DNA of 64,000 nt from the NCBI RefSeq assembly GCF_016859285.1, contig NC_053411.1, positions 1,362,001 through 1,426,000 on the forward strand, given 5' to 3'. Position numbers and translations under genes: made by a program. Origin of the DNA: Xiphias gladius (taxonomy: Eukaryota > Chordata > Actinopteri > Istiophoriformes > Xiphiidae). Position 1 is the first letter of the stretch. The number at the start of each line of letters is the position of its first letter. The notes under the pieces were generated by a model, which made no database searches, was not told where the DNA came from, and worked only from the letters and a program-made list of their open reading frames with translations. Of the stretch, positions 23,761-35,200 are shown in pieces.

Positions 23761-24960
23761 GCACACACGAGAAAGCATGACATCCGTCAAACTCTTCAAA
23801 TTAAGACAACACTAGAAAGCCCATTGTGCGCATTTTTGAACACTATGCCCTATCAATAGTGACAACAAAATATATTAAGGCGGATTCCGTAGAAAACGAT
23901 TTTTTTTAAAAAAAACAAAAACACTTCATTTAAGCAAAATTAGTTTGACTAAAACTGCAAACGACATCCACTTTAACTCTGGCTAACTTGACCCTGCTAC
24001 AGTGCTAGAGCTACATGTTGACATTTCACGTATACTACTAGTACAAGTGACGCGCCAGGAAGTGAAGGCGAGGGATTGGTCGGTGGAGGAGCATTAGACA
24101 CACGGTGCACTCCAAAGTCTCACCGGCACAGCGCTGGATGGACATGGTGTCCGCTTTATTTAGGTTCGCCACACAAAACCGCACTTGTCGCTTGCGCCGA
24201 CCCGAATCGGTGGTTTATTCTTCAAGTGAACAGAACAATACATGAAGTCGGAGAGAAAGGCAAACAAGCAGCTGGGACTGGAAAAGGGAGCCTGAAGGGT
24301 GTACATAGTTTTGCCACACCGAATCCAAACATGAATGTATTTACCTTGCCAACGCTAGCAACTGATAGCCCATTGTGATGGTGTCTTGGTATGTGGGCTG
24401 TATCTGTACTTTAACCTCTTCCCTTTGGTTAACATTGTGTTGCTTAATATGAAAGGATGTTTGACCGACTTACAGAGTTGCTAGAGTGGTATTGTTTAGA
24501 TGATGCCTGCTTTTCCTCAAATCATCCGTTGTTTACCAGCTGGTGAAGATCATTGTCCTCTCAGCCTCATGTGCCGCCTACATTCCATTGAAGGGCTTCC
24601 CCGCCCTCGCTGCTCCGTAACAAGCGGCACGCGAGCACGACCGAATGAAATGTACATACTAATTGGTTAGTTTAACATACACAGGCGTACCGCCTTCTTG
24701 GATTGGCGGGTGGTGGGCGTGAGTCTACCTAAATACACCCAAAGAGAAAAGGAAAAATACATTTTAGACATGTTTGATCACGACTGGTTAGTCTATTTGA
24801 AAATAACTTCCTAATAAAATGGTATGCTAAACAAACTTACTTCTTACATTTAAAAAAAAAAAAAAACCCCAACCCACCCCTTCCAGGTATTGATATTAAA
24901 AACAGTGCTGAAAACCAACAAAGCCCACTTATAAAGCAAACACAACATGAGGGTTAGGGA
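23760..24960. promoter_or_regulatory. taf6l upstream region / intergenic
   Basis: Lies between the presumed taf6l first exon and the cth1 3' end. It is locally richer in CG dinucleotides than its surroundings (about 24050-24250 and 24590-24720) and carries ATTGG (inverted CCAAT) motifs at about 24075, 24662 and 24701. No TATA box or gene is evident. Promoter function is inferred from position. Confidence 0.35.
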
Positions 24961-24969
24961 TTAAAATTG

Positions 24970-25330
24970 TTTATTCATGATGCCGAGACCAGACATTTCA
25001 TTTACTGAGTTCATTAAGAAAGTATGTACAACAGTTAAAAAATTAATTACACCCATAGCTGAACCTGTACCAGAGGGTCCAGAACTATTCCAGACTGTCT
25101 GATTTACAACTGAACAGTTCAAGGCCTGCTTGACCTGCTGATAGTCCCTCAAGTCAAACAACTGCAATTAAAAAATAAAAAATAAAAAAATAAATAATTT
25201 GAAAAAATTAAAAAAAAAAAAAATTCCCTTGGGAATAAGGGATTTAAAAAAAAACAAAAAACAAAACTGTAGGTTTAATTGAGCTGTGGTGTTCAGTGCT
25301 GATGCTGGTTGTAACGATGACCACATCCAG
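24970..25330 (-). terminator. cth1: cth1 3' UTR and poly(A) signal
   Basis: A minus-strand AATAAA at 24970-24975 lies about 355 nt after the stop. The 3' UTR has A/T homopolymer-rich tracts at about 25170-25260. Confidence 0.6.
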
Positions 25331-27075
25331 TTAGACCGCCCTGTTGTCCCAGATCTCCTGGGCTTTGCTGCTCTCCAGTTGCTGCAGGTGGAGGGCCAGT
25401 GGCAGCAGCAGGTCACTCAGGTGCTGGCTGGAGAAGGTGAAGGCATTGTTGGCCATGGCCTCTGCAGGTGGGGTGGCCAGAGGAGAGGAGGAGGTTGAAG
25501 AGTTTGATGAGGCAGAGGTGAAGGAGGAAGTAGGGGAAGGTAAACCTGAACTGCCCAGAGACAGCTGAGGGCAGAGGGATCCTCCTTGACTCTGGTCAGA
25601 GGTTTTGATCTTGCTGGGGAGGCCGTGCTGGAAGCGACAGCGTGTGCCATACAGGCAGAAACCGAAGGAGCTGAAGGTACGGCACAGAGCTCCTCGAGGC
25701 TTCCACTCCTTGGTCTGTGGTTGGAGTTGGGGGCTGAGAGCTGATGGACTCTTATCACCAACATCAGGAGACTCCAGACCACTGCTGACATCTCCACCCC
25801 CCGTGTGCAGGAAGTTACAACGAGTGCCAAAGGGACAAACGCCAAAGGAGCGGAAATTGCGGCAGGGGACGTTCCTTCGGCGGTGTAGGGTGGGGCGCTG
25901 CTCAGTGGGGTTGTGGACAAACAGGCAGCGGCTGCCGTAGTTGCAGTAGCCGGTGGTGTGGTAGCTGCGACACAACTCTGTCTTGTACTTTGGGTGGCGG
26001 AAGGGAACTTGGAGATCGTGGAGGCCATGGGCGAACTGGCAGCGCTCGGCATACTTGCATAAACCAGTAGTGGAGTAGCTGGTGCAGAGCTCAGTCTTGT
26101 AGCGAGTGGAGCAGACCCAGGGGATGAAGGGAGGGTAGGAGGACTCTACCAGGGGAAGCAGGGCCTTGGCCAGGGAGAGACCTCCTCCACTGCTATCTCC
26201 ACCTAACTCCTCACTGGACAACAGGTTGTCCACCAGCTCCTCATCTTGGCAGGAAGGCAGGAACAAGTCATCACTACTGGTCTGGGGGCAAAAAGTAAAT
26301 TACTGAGGGTCTTTTATTTAGGAAGTAGTCAATGAGTGAACATAGTGATTTCAGACATACAATGTCTCACCTGGGCTAACCACTGTTCCACTAGCTTTTG
26401 CTGTAACTCACTCATTTTTTGGGGGGGGGTGAAAAAAAAAATGCTCCTAATGGAATTGGTTTACCATTTATATTTTAAGATAAAAATGAGTATCTACTAC
26501 ACCACTTGCTATTAAAATGCAATAATCATTATTAACTGTTGGTCTGTCTTATCCATTACATACACGTCACTACAAATATCATTTAGCACCAATCTGTGGT
26601 GTCACATTTTGATAATTCATAGCCAAATAAAATCAATTGATTTTTAAAAATCTAGTAAATCCCTTAAGATAAAATGCATATCTAAAATTTCCACAGCAGA
26701 AAGTGTTTTGTCAGACCAACATTTTAAAAACCTAAAGATAAATCAATTTTTTAAAAAAAAGATAAACCTGAAAAGCAGCAAATCCTTGATTAGAGTAACT
26801 GGAGTGAGGAAGGTTTTGCGTTTTTACTTGAATGGCATTCACATCACTTAAAAAAAAAAAAAAAAAAAGTTACTTTGATCTAAATCTAATCATTTCAATA
26901 CTTCAGGTATGACTGGAGTAACCCATGCTATAAATCAATACTTTCACCTGTCTAAAACAGCTATGATGTTTCATGTAACAATATTTAACTTACAGTGTAC
27001 AGGAACTGAGAAGGTCCAATTTAAAACCAGTTCGAGAAGACGCCATGTAAAATCTGCTTGACTTACCTCGAACAT
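25331..27075 (-). CDS. cth1: Four-finger CCCH protein, tristetraprolin-like
   Basis: Two exons: 27067-27075 (ATG TTC GAG) and 25331-26281, giving 319 residues. The intron (785 bp) is phase 0 with a GTAAGT donor and a pyrimidine-rich CAG acceptor; the spliced start reads [19 protein letters not shown]. Four C-x8-C-x5-C-x3-H fingers are visible: Cys69/78/84-His88, Cys107/116/122-His126, Cys143/152/158-His162 and Cys203/212/218-His222. The first two are led by YKTELC and separated by 18 residues, exactly as in the tristetraprolin family that binds AU-rich elements in mRNA and recruits deadenylases. The extra two fingers, led by P/L-C-R-x-F, distinguish cth1, described in carp and zebrafish, from zfp36 genes. 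The C-terminal part is Ser/Pro-rich with a leucine-rich end; I see no obvious copy of the TTP C-terminal CNOT1-binding motif. The role is presumably post-transcriptional control in egg or early embryo, by family. Confidence 0.95.
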
Positions 27076-27339
27076 GGCTGCAAATAAATGAAGAGTGGCT
27101 TGGGGTGATTTCGGAGGTCAGTCCCGGCAGAAAACAGACCGGTTCAAATAACAGAAGGCCTGCTGAGTTAAAATAAAAACGTGTGTTAGTAAAATGGCAT
27201 GGACCCTAACACTCTTGCTTTGTTATGGAGTTCCAAGCAAAGGACCAGTCGTATCCGTTTGTCTTTTAAACCGCTTCTCAGCTCCCGCCTTCCAGTTAAA
27301 ATGAGCATCAGGTGTGCTCGAGCTCGCAGTCAGAAAGGT

Positions 27340-27420
27340 GTCTCGAGCGACCAATCACGTCCACGTGCTGGGAACGCGCTTGATGACGGACCAATCCCGT
27401 TAGTAGCTTTATAATAGCGT
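27340..27420. promoter_or_regulatory. Promoter elements upstream of cth1, possibly bidirectional
   Basis: Two CCAAT motifs (27351-27355 and 27391-27395, plus strand), an E-box CACGTG (27362-27367) and a TATA-like block at 27408-27416 that reads TATAAA on the minus strand and TATAATA on the plus strand. This fits a promoter for cth1 to the left and possibly for a plus-strand transcript to the right. Function is inferred. Confidence 0.45.
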
Positions 27421-27439
27421 CACAGTACGTCAATGTCCA

Positions 27440-28096
27440 TGTATTTGCATGAAGTTGAATCCGGTTTGCGTAAATGTATATGCTTTGAATTATGATAAAA
27501 TACAGGGTGTTATGTGGACTCACTGTGGGACCCCAGAACGAATAGTGGTGCTAAATGTCGTCTTGTTGTTTTATTCACACACTTTGAATTTAAATATTTA
27601 TTTTTATTGTTTACTTTTCATTACTATGAAAATTCTGGTTTGCTATCAGCTAGTCAGCTGACACGGTTGTTTTATTCCATTCAACATCCTCAGTCAGTGA
27701 ATACACAGTTCAAGGTGAGTACGTCAGCTACTTTACAGGTATGTGGAAATTAGCCTCATTCGGAAGAAGTTAAAACAAACCTTTTAATTAAAAGCCGTCT
27801 GATAGGAACACCGCTGAGTTTGAATACATCAAATAGATTTCCTTTAGCTTGGCTAATCTTTGTTTAAGCGTTTTCGCTCAGGCACAGAGTAGGAATTCTT
27901 TAATATGTTTATGCCATGATGGACGTTCTGTAGAAAAACACCAAATTAATCCCAGGAATTCAATTCACGCTGTCAAATTTCATGGGGGGCGCGAGAGAGG
28001 ACCGTTAAAAACTTTATGGATGTTTTTTTTTTAACAGGATTTGTCCTGGTATGCCCGATGACCAGTTTGACTATGGATGAGGACGAAAAACGGATG
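27440..28096 (+). other. Possible divergent transcript: two exon-like segments
   Basis: Plus strand: a segment ending CAAG|GTGAGT at 27714, and a 59-nt segment 28038-28096 bounded by a polypyrimidine-TTAACAG acceptor and an ATG|GTGAGT donor. The second contains an ATG at 28058 followed by 13 open codons (MTSLTMDEDEKRM). It lies head-to-head with cth1. No further exon or product was recognised before mta2, so this may be a 5' part of a non-coding RNA or chance splice-like motifs. Confidence 0.3.
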
Positions 28097-30539
28097 GTGA
28101 GTGTGGGGGCGGGGCCGTGAGGTGACACTACTTTCTGATTTGTTGAGTGAGTATCTCATAGCATCAATTTCAAGGAGCGCCAGGCTGCAGCGCAGAAAAA
28201 TGAACTTGCTGCACATTATTTTGTATTATTAGATTTATTTAGGCCTACAAATGAACCGAAGTTGTCGGAACGCAGTTCGAGATGGTTCCGGCCCACGTTA
28301 ACCCATGGCTATAAAGCCACAACTGGTTAAGCACCCTGCTCAAAGCTGTCACACACAGTAAAGGTATTGCAACATATTCTGGCAAGGCCATGTTGAAGCT
28401 TAATTCCACTTCACTTTACTACATAGTGCTGTTTGAAATTTCTTGTACCACTTCAAAGCCAGTCCCGTACAGTACCCAATATGGTACTTTTTTTTACCAA
28501 ATAAAGCAGATGTACAATTTTGCCAAAATAAAATATTAACTCTAAAATGATCAGAATTATTTAGATTACTACATATCTAATTAAAGAATAAGTATACAAG
28601 GCAGAGAAAGGCACAAGCAAATCAAGCCAACTTTCCATATCTGACAGTTTTTGACAGACTAAAGAAGACATACCAAAGAAGTAGTGAAGTTTGATACCAA
28701 GCTCTGTTGAGGACGAGAGCTCAGTTTCCTCTATGGTAGCAGTCTGGTGAAACCCTAAAACACAGTCAAGAAAAAGCCCTCATCTGACCACAAAGAAAAA
28801 AAAACCTCTTTATTTCTTTTCTTATCAAGATACATTAAAGGATACAGAGACATTGGAATAAAAAACACTTGAGAAAAACTTTCATTGTAGCATGTTTGTC
28901 TCTCCACCATACAAAAATCAGCACCCTGTCCCTTTTGAATGTTGCCCCTGGTTCAAATGACCAGCCCACCCACCCTATGAAGGAGAGCAATGTTTCACAT
29001 GTACAGTAGCCTATTAGAACCATCTCCACAATAATGGAGCAGAATTAAACATTTTAGATGTAAAAAAGTTTCAAATATGCCAGTTTTCCACTGTTCTTTA
29101 CTAGTATTTGCTACAAACTCAACACTTCAATTTCTTTTTTTTTTTATTTGAGAAATATTACAAAGCCCACATTGGGACCAGACTTGCTTATAAAACCAAT
29201 GTAACCCCTCACTGCTATGGGGATTCATAGGCTGCAGGATACAAAGGAATTATAATTATCCAATTAACAACTTACTTTTAGTATTTACCCTTTCATAATG
29301 GTAAAGACAGGGAAAACAAAAATTAACAAAGCAAATGAAAACAAGTTGAGACAGCTTGATTCCTTTCACATCATCGTCATACCCAATCACAATCAGAAAC
29401 ATCTCTTTTGTTCTGCATCATCAAAAATTTACAGAAGAGGATTAAGGCCATATGAAAAAAGTTCCGAATCAATCAATATTTGGAGAAAAAGTACGACTTC
29501 AATCTCACTCTTTTTTGCCATTTTTAACATTAATTTCAGAACTAATTAGGCCCTAATTTTCTTCTGTACATTTACATATGACTTATCAACTGACCAGTAA
29601 CATAATTGCTTCAGTTTCATTCAAACCAACCAAACACTACATTGTCAGAAATGCTGTGGCTTAAGTCCAACATTACCTCAGGGTCAAGTGTCCATTCACA
29701 ATGGACATCAACCTTTTTTTTGCACATTATGGCTTCATTTTGGACTTCTGCAGACTCAAACATAGTACCTCAAAGCCAAATGTGTTCTCTCAGCATGGAA
29801 AGTCACACAGTAACTCGTGCAAATCCACGGTAACCACAATCATTTGAATGTCATTAAACACAATATTATCCCTCCTACACTGTAAAACTACACTCTTTGA
29901 GCGATGGGCCTCTCCCCTTTGATTCCAGACTGCCTGTGCTCATACTTCTTAGGGTGAGGTCAACAGAACAGGAGCCAGCATACTTCTCTCTTCAAACTGG
30001 CTAACTGTGGCTACAAAGCCTGGCAATCAAGAGGCAGGAGATGCTGCCAAAAATGACTATTGAGGTGCCTCATGAAGGTAGACACAGTATGGAAGTTTAT
30101 TAGTCCCAAAACTATCAAGTGAGCACAAACCAAATTTGAGCAGTGAAGCCAGGATTAACTTCAGGCTGTACAAACAATAGAAAAAACTATCTACTACCTG
30201 TAATATCAGGATTCTGTAAACACACCAAAATCCTGATGTTTGTGTGCTCTCGCTATTAATTTGGGTTCATTTTTCCACTTGTTTGGGAAGATTGTGAATA
30301 TTTGAGAACAGTTAACAATTTAAGGTTTTCAGGATTAATTAGTAAGTCAGGATGCAGTTCACACTACACAAAGACAGGATTCAGTAAAGACACGAAAGTC
30401 CTGAATTTGTAAACATTCATTCAATTTGCTCTATTTTTCCGCACGAGCGAACAGTTATAAATAATTTAATGTTGATGTGTGGCTGGTACAACCATATTTA
30501 CTCCGTTTAGGCCTTTTGCATAAGGAAATAACCTGATTA

Positions 30540-30800
30540 GAATTGAAACGATTAGTCTCTTAATCGATTACTCGAACACTAGCAAAATTAATCAAAACAA
30601 CTGTGATGACTGATTATTCATACTAAAGTGAATGTCTGGATTTTGGACAATTGGTCAGTCAAAACAAGCATTTTGAAGACGTCAACTTGGGCTTTGGAGA
30701 ACTGTGATGGCCATTTAAAAAAAAAAAAATCAATTAAGAAGATAACCAGCAGAATCACTGATAATAAAAATAATGGTTAGTTGCAGCCGTGACACTGACA
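30540..30800 (-). repeat. 'GATTAATC / GTTAGTTGCAGC' family, copy 3
   Basis: Contains 'aatcgattactcg', 'aaaacaagcattttgaagac', 'gtcaacttgggctttgga' and 'gaactgtgatggccattt', and ends 'aataatggttagttgcagcc'. This is the best-preserved copy in the window. Confidence 0.75.
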
Positions 30801-31779
30801 TTACTTAGATGACATTGTCTGAGTGGCACTTTTGTATGATTTTGCATGAATACTACTACCTGCCAAAACTGAGCAAGCAGCTTTGACAACAGTGAGCAAA
30901 CAAAGCCTTGCTGCTTGTTTAAATATAGTCACAATCTCTTGCTAACTCAAAACATGGAATACACTATACATTCTATCCTCACTTTGCCTACAGTTTTGTT
31001 TTTATACTCAGATCTGTCACTGCACACTCAACCTTGACTTTCACACTTCTCAAGTTTTTTTGTGCTCACTCAACATCTTATGGGAATTCCATAAAATGAA
31101 GGATACAGATGGGATGAACCTTTAGGGTAGGACTGGTATTAATCCCTCTTAACAGGCTTGTATTTGGCTCCTGGCTGATGATGGGAAAGTTGATAATTTA
31201 CAAACTCAGAAAGAAAAAGTAAAATGGTGGCAGATGGATTAAACACCGTGCATTCACAATGACTGAAGGCAGCCCTGTCAACATGTCTGCTCACTTAACC
31301 AATGAACATGTGCACAGTCAATGAGCTGCAATTAACAGCCTTTCAGATTTTTCCCTGCTGGAATGGAGTAGAAGAGTGTATGAGTGAAATCTTCATTTCA
31401 GATCAAATCAGACCTTCTGCCTGCTACAGCTGTCCAACGCAATCTCCTATTTCCACCTCCCCACAACCACATTCTCCTCACATACTGTGGGTGTTACCCC
31501 TTAAATGATGCATATATTTACACAAAGATAGCAACATGGAGGAAGAACAGTGTGCTTTATCATCGTTTCAGGATGAGAAATATCTTGATTTAAATTACAC
31601 ATTTAAAAACAGGCGGCATTAAAAAGGGGAACAAAATAATTCAGGATCTGGAATAAAACACTACAAAGCCCAAAGTGTTGTGTGAGTGTCAATGTGCTGA
31701 TGTGTGTGTCTGCTTGTTTAATATGATGGAAATGTACAGTCATTTAAGTGCTTGTGTGTATGCTGTTTTGTGTGTGTCT

Positions 31780-31980
31780 GTGTGTACATGTGTTTCTATG
31801 GTTGTGTAGACATATTTTGGTTTGAAACCATCGTTGTGAGGACATTTTGGCTGGTCCTCACACCTTTAAAGGGGGTTAAGACTTGGTTTTAAGGTTCAGG
31901 TTAGAATTAGGTTTAGGTTAGGATAAGGGGCTAGGGAATGAGTGTCATCACAACTAATGTGAGGCAAGGATGTGCGTATG
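31780..31980 (+). repeat. 'GAGGACATTTTGGCTGGTCC' repeat, copy 1
   Basis: A recurrent teleost repeat: 'gaggacattttggctggtcc', then 'gggttaagacttggtttta', 'ggtttaggttaggataag', then 'ctagggaatgagtgtc', continuing into a GT microsatellite. The second copy is at 46140-46360. Confidence 0.75.
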
Positions 31981-31981
31981 T

Positions 31982-31983
<2 letters not shown>

Positions 31984-32036
<53 letters not shown>

Positions 32037-32042
32037 CGCGCG
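31984..32042. repeat. (GT)n microsatellite with GC interruptions at the end
   Basis: About 48 bp of pure GT and then TGCGTGCGCGCGTG; it directly follows the adjacent interspersed repeat. Confidence 0.95.
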
Positions 32043-32246
32043 TGCACACACGTGTTGGACACATCAACTTTTGGGAAGTAACAGAGGACTAAAGAAAAAT
32101 GACACTGAAAAGAGGGAAAATTAAAACTACTGGTATGGCATACTGTGCTGCCTGTAATTGATGGCCTGAGCACAGACCCTCCCCAACTCTCTCCCTCCCT
32201 CCCGACCCCTGTGTCCTGTTAAAAGGCCCCTTGTCCATCCTCCCCT

Positions 32247-35200
32247 TTAGTCCTCCAGGACGATGGGTTCGCTGGTGCTGGAGGGGAGCAGGGGCATGGC
32301 CAGGGAGCGAGGGGGCGGCGGCAGCTTGATCCGGACCAGGAGATGAGGTTTCCTTGCTGCCCGACGCATCTCTGACTGGGTTAGATGTTTCCTCAGAGCC
32401 CTGGGTGTAAAAAAAAAAAAAAAAAAAAAATCACCAGCAGGAAAACATCATGGTCTGTACACGAAATTAAATATTGACAAGGCACAGTGGTAGAGCTTTA
32501 GAGATTTATTTGGCCTTTTTGTTTTTCATAAAGCAAACTGTTTGGATGCTAGTTCACCTGCTGTTGTACCCACACCACATTAGGAGCAGGTTTAAATTGG
32601 TGGCCTGATTACAACCTGACTGCTTGTGTTTCTTGCCCTGTTGGACTACTTTTTAGTGATACTGCTGTTTTCACTGATGTCAGCATGAATTTGGTAAGTA
32701 CAATGTTATTGTAACTGATAGAAATGATGGACAAAACTACAAATATGAGAAGTTGGATTAAACCAGAATCAACCCATAAAATGGCTTGTCAAACTTCTTT
32801 TTATTCCTCAACAGTTTTTCTTCTTAGTAGCTATTGACAATGCTGCTTTTCTCAACCATCAACTTATTTCAAGTCCACTTGTGCCAACAATTTTATTTCT
32901 AAATATTTTTTTTTAATGTACAAGGTAAAAAAAAATGCGCTGAAGCATGACAAAATAAAAACACAAATGTTATTCTTCATTGCTTTCAAACTTGAAGGAA
33001 ATTTCTTGCCAAGAAATTTCTTGTCTTTACGTTAAGTGTAAGGCTACAGCAAGCAGCCAGTTAACTTAGCTTAGCACAAAGACCAGAAACAAAATCTGAC
33101 TAGCATTTCTGCTAAAGCTCACTAATTACCATATGACTAACACATCAAATTCTCTATATATTCGGGGTGAGAAAAAAAAAAAGTGTAAAATTGATTACAT
33201 TTTATGCTTATGTGCTAAAATGTTTCTTGGCCAGGACCAGGAACTTCCTAGAGTCTCAAATGGTTGCCTATCAACTGCTCAGAACCAAGAAATTGTCCAG
33301 CACAGAAGCCCTTTTAAAACAGGTCTTTAAAAAAAACATTCTGGACGAATTAAACAAAGGAAATACAACATGTTAATCATTAAGCTTTAGAGCTGCTGAA
33401 AGGAGAATTTTGTTACAGGCTAGCTGTTTCCCCCTGCGTCCAGTCGTTTTCCTAAACAAGCTAAATAGCTGCTGGCTGTATAGATATGAGAATGGTAACA
33501 ATCTGAACCTTAAACTATCAGCAAAAAAAAACTCAAATAAGTGTATTTCCAAGAACATCATACTTTTGCTTTAATCTGGGCCTATTTGCCTTCTTTGAGC
33601 TATCTTTTCACCTACATTTGATAAAAAGTGCCAAGATAAAGTGGGGAGTACATCTTGGGGTTTATATCACAACAAATTTTCATTCCACTAAATACGATTC
33701 AGTGAAATAAACTTCCACATGCGGTGTCATGCATGAAAACACATTCAGAGCCCGTGTACATAGATTCATGGTAAGGTGCGTAACAGACCAGTAAGTCTAA
33801 AATGGGACACCAGTCTTTGTTGTCATGTTACTACTGAATTTCTGTTACTTTAAATTTTAAATATCAAAAGGACGAAGACAGTGAAATGTACCTGGTGTCC
33901 TTGGTGGCCACAAACACCACTGGGTTGGGAGCTTCCCCTTGGCTGACCTTCTGCCGCTTGATGACTGACTGTGAGGTGGTCCTCATACCTGAAGTATACG
34001 GCCTCCCATTGGCTGGGTAGGGCACCCCTGTAGCCTGTGAACCAATGAAACACCAGGGTAGTCAATCATTTATGTTGTTTCATTTAAGAGACAAACAGTA
34101 AGTAATGATTCTTATATCAAAATTACAAAAGACAGGCAATTGCCTTTTCAGCATCAGAATGAGTGTGGTGCAGCCTCAGGAGAGCTGAAAAATGGTCCTT
34201 TAGGAAGATGTACTTATATGATTTCTTTTAGACTGAAGACAGTAAAAAGTGGATAATTACGGGAGACCAAATGGTATGTTTCTGTTTAAAAAAAAAAAAA
34301 AAAAAAAATTCACATTTCAGCATGTTGACAGACTTCTGTGAACCCCAGAGGTATAAGTTGATACCAGCATACTCAGCTGGTATACTGTGACTTCAGGTTT
34401 GTGTAATGGCATCCACAGCAGATGGAGGCTCTTTGAAGTCACAGTGAAGGAAGACACAAATCAAAAAGAAACTCAAGCTGGGTCGTCTGGTGGCCTGTTT
34501 TAGACCTTTTGTTTGAATTATATGGCCAGGTCTACAATGAGAATGCGGAAAGTTGCAAACTAACTGTGGTGAAGTTGATTGTAAACACTGACAGTGAAGT
34601 TGGCAGCAACTGATTCTATGTGTTGGGGTAGGGGTGTTGTACTGTAGCTTAAGTGACCATATTTTATTAAATGAAAAGCCACCCACCCTTTGAACATAAT
34701 GTATGGTGTATGTGTGCTTGTGAGGAATACTGACGCTGTCAAAGCCCCTCTTTCCAAGAAGGCTCTGGCCTACTCGGGGCTGGCTGGCCTGGTTCCTGTT
34801 TATGGGTGTCGGGGGTCCTCTGGATGCCTTCAGTTTCAGAGGAGCTGAGATGGCTGCAGAGACACAACAACACTCCTTAAGAAAAAAATCATAGAGGAGG
34901 ACAGATAAGGCAACAGTAGCTATTTGGTATTTGGAGTGGTGTAGATAGGACTGGTGGTCACATGATGTGTTCTTACCTAAATCCTTCACAATGGTGGCCA
35001 GTGACTGTCGAGGCACCAGCTTGCTCTTAACGGGAGTTTTTGTGGCTTTGGGCAGCCTGATCATACCTGAGGAGAGAGACGTGTCCAGTCACACATTTTA
35101 TTCACTTTACACAGATTAGAATGAACTAGAACCATACATTCATCTCCTTATTTAAACAGCTAATTTAAAAGCACAGTACAATTAAAAACATGAATAAATA

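Larger units (their letters stand above)
28809..32246 (-). terminator. mta2: mta2 3' flank with candidate poly(A) signals
   Basis: Minus-strand AATAAA motifs occur at 30096-30101 and 28809-28814. The latter is followed downstream by a T/G-rich stretch. The mta2 3' UTR could therefore be about 2.1-3.4 kb, but it contains two interspersed repeats and a (GT)n tract, so the true end is uncertain. Confidence 0.3.

Noticed and set aside
24076..24378. 100-codon plus-strand ORF upstream of taf6l
   Set aside because: In CG-richer promoter-like sequence, no domain, no splice or start context support. Treated as chance.
25417..26052. 211-codon ORF overlapping cth1
   Set aside because: Out-of-frame shadow of the zinc-finger exon; Ser/Ala/Pro-rich without motifs.
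28835..31600. Several 60-80 codon ORFs between cth1 and mta2
   Set aside because: No domains and no consistent splice partners; fits UTR or intergenic sequence.
34393..35064. 223-codon minus-strand ORF
   Set aside because: It is two mta2 exons read through a stop-free intron and past a donor, not a separate gene; kept only as the intron-retention finding.
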